Of a DNA stretch of 7,163 bases, positions 7,126 through 7,163 are shown in pieces (the stretch's first letter is position 1; each line of letters starts with the position of its first letter). Source of the stretch: Desulfuromusa sp. (lineage in GTDB: Bacteria > Desulfobacterota > Desulfuromonadia > Desulfuromonadales > Geopsychrobacteraceae). The stretch spans positions 1-7,163 of the forward strand of contig JAUVCS010000039.1 of assembly GCA_030590745.1 (NCBI GenBank), written 5' to 3'. The position numbers and the translations under genes were made by a program. The notes under the pieces were generated by a model. That model was not told the DNA's origin. It did no database searches and saw only the letters and a list, made by a program, of their open reading frames with translations.

Positions 7126-7163
7126 GCCTTGATAAGGAAATCACGCTCCCTACTCCTAAGTAT

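Overview
The window reads as an ordinary chromosomal stretch of a moderate-GC Gram-negative bacterium. The mix of a large Prc-type tail-specific protease, a PilZ protein, a Cys-rich zinc-ribbon protein and, above all, a probable selenoprotein fits the Desulfuromonadales/Deltaproteobacteria (Desulfuromonas-Geobacter-Pelobacter type). That placement is an inference from gene content only. All six protein genes are densely packed, and no mobile element, tRNA, rRNA or CRISPR array is visible.

Left part (1-3256, all minus strand, transcribed right to left): a PilZ-domain protein (2885-3256), a 110-aa four-module zinc-ribbon protein (2446-2778), a cardiolipin synthase with two HKD motifs (997-2415), and a secreted DUF3179-family protein (1-936). 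The spacings (106, 30 and 60 bases) and shared strand suggest one transcription unit. A good sigma70-like promoter lies between the PilZ and zinc-ribbon genes (2831-2859), so the last three genes may also be transcribed without pilZ.

The most notable feature is in the DUF3179 gene. It looks broken into two pieces by a TGA at 592-594, but the two pieces are in the same frame. The TGA falls exactly where the family carries its conserved Cys (W-C-P-L... becomes W-UGA-P-L...). A stem-loop that could act as a bacterial SECIS element follows directly. The best reading is a 311-aa selenoprotein with Sec115, not a pseudogene.

Middle (3257-3514): a divergent intergenic region holding two perfect inverted repeats and one stem-loop, which are candidate operators for the outward-facing genes.

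Right part (3515-7046, plus strand): prc/tsp, a periplasmic carboxy-terminal processing protease, then argH, argininosuccinate lyase, the last step of arginine synthesis. They lie 73 bases apart on the same strand but are functionally unrelated. Bases 7047-7163 are non-coding and contain only a weak AT-rich terminator-like hairpin.
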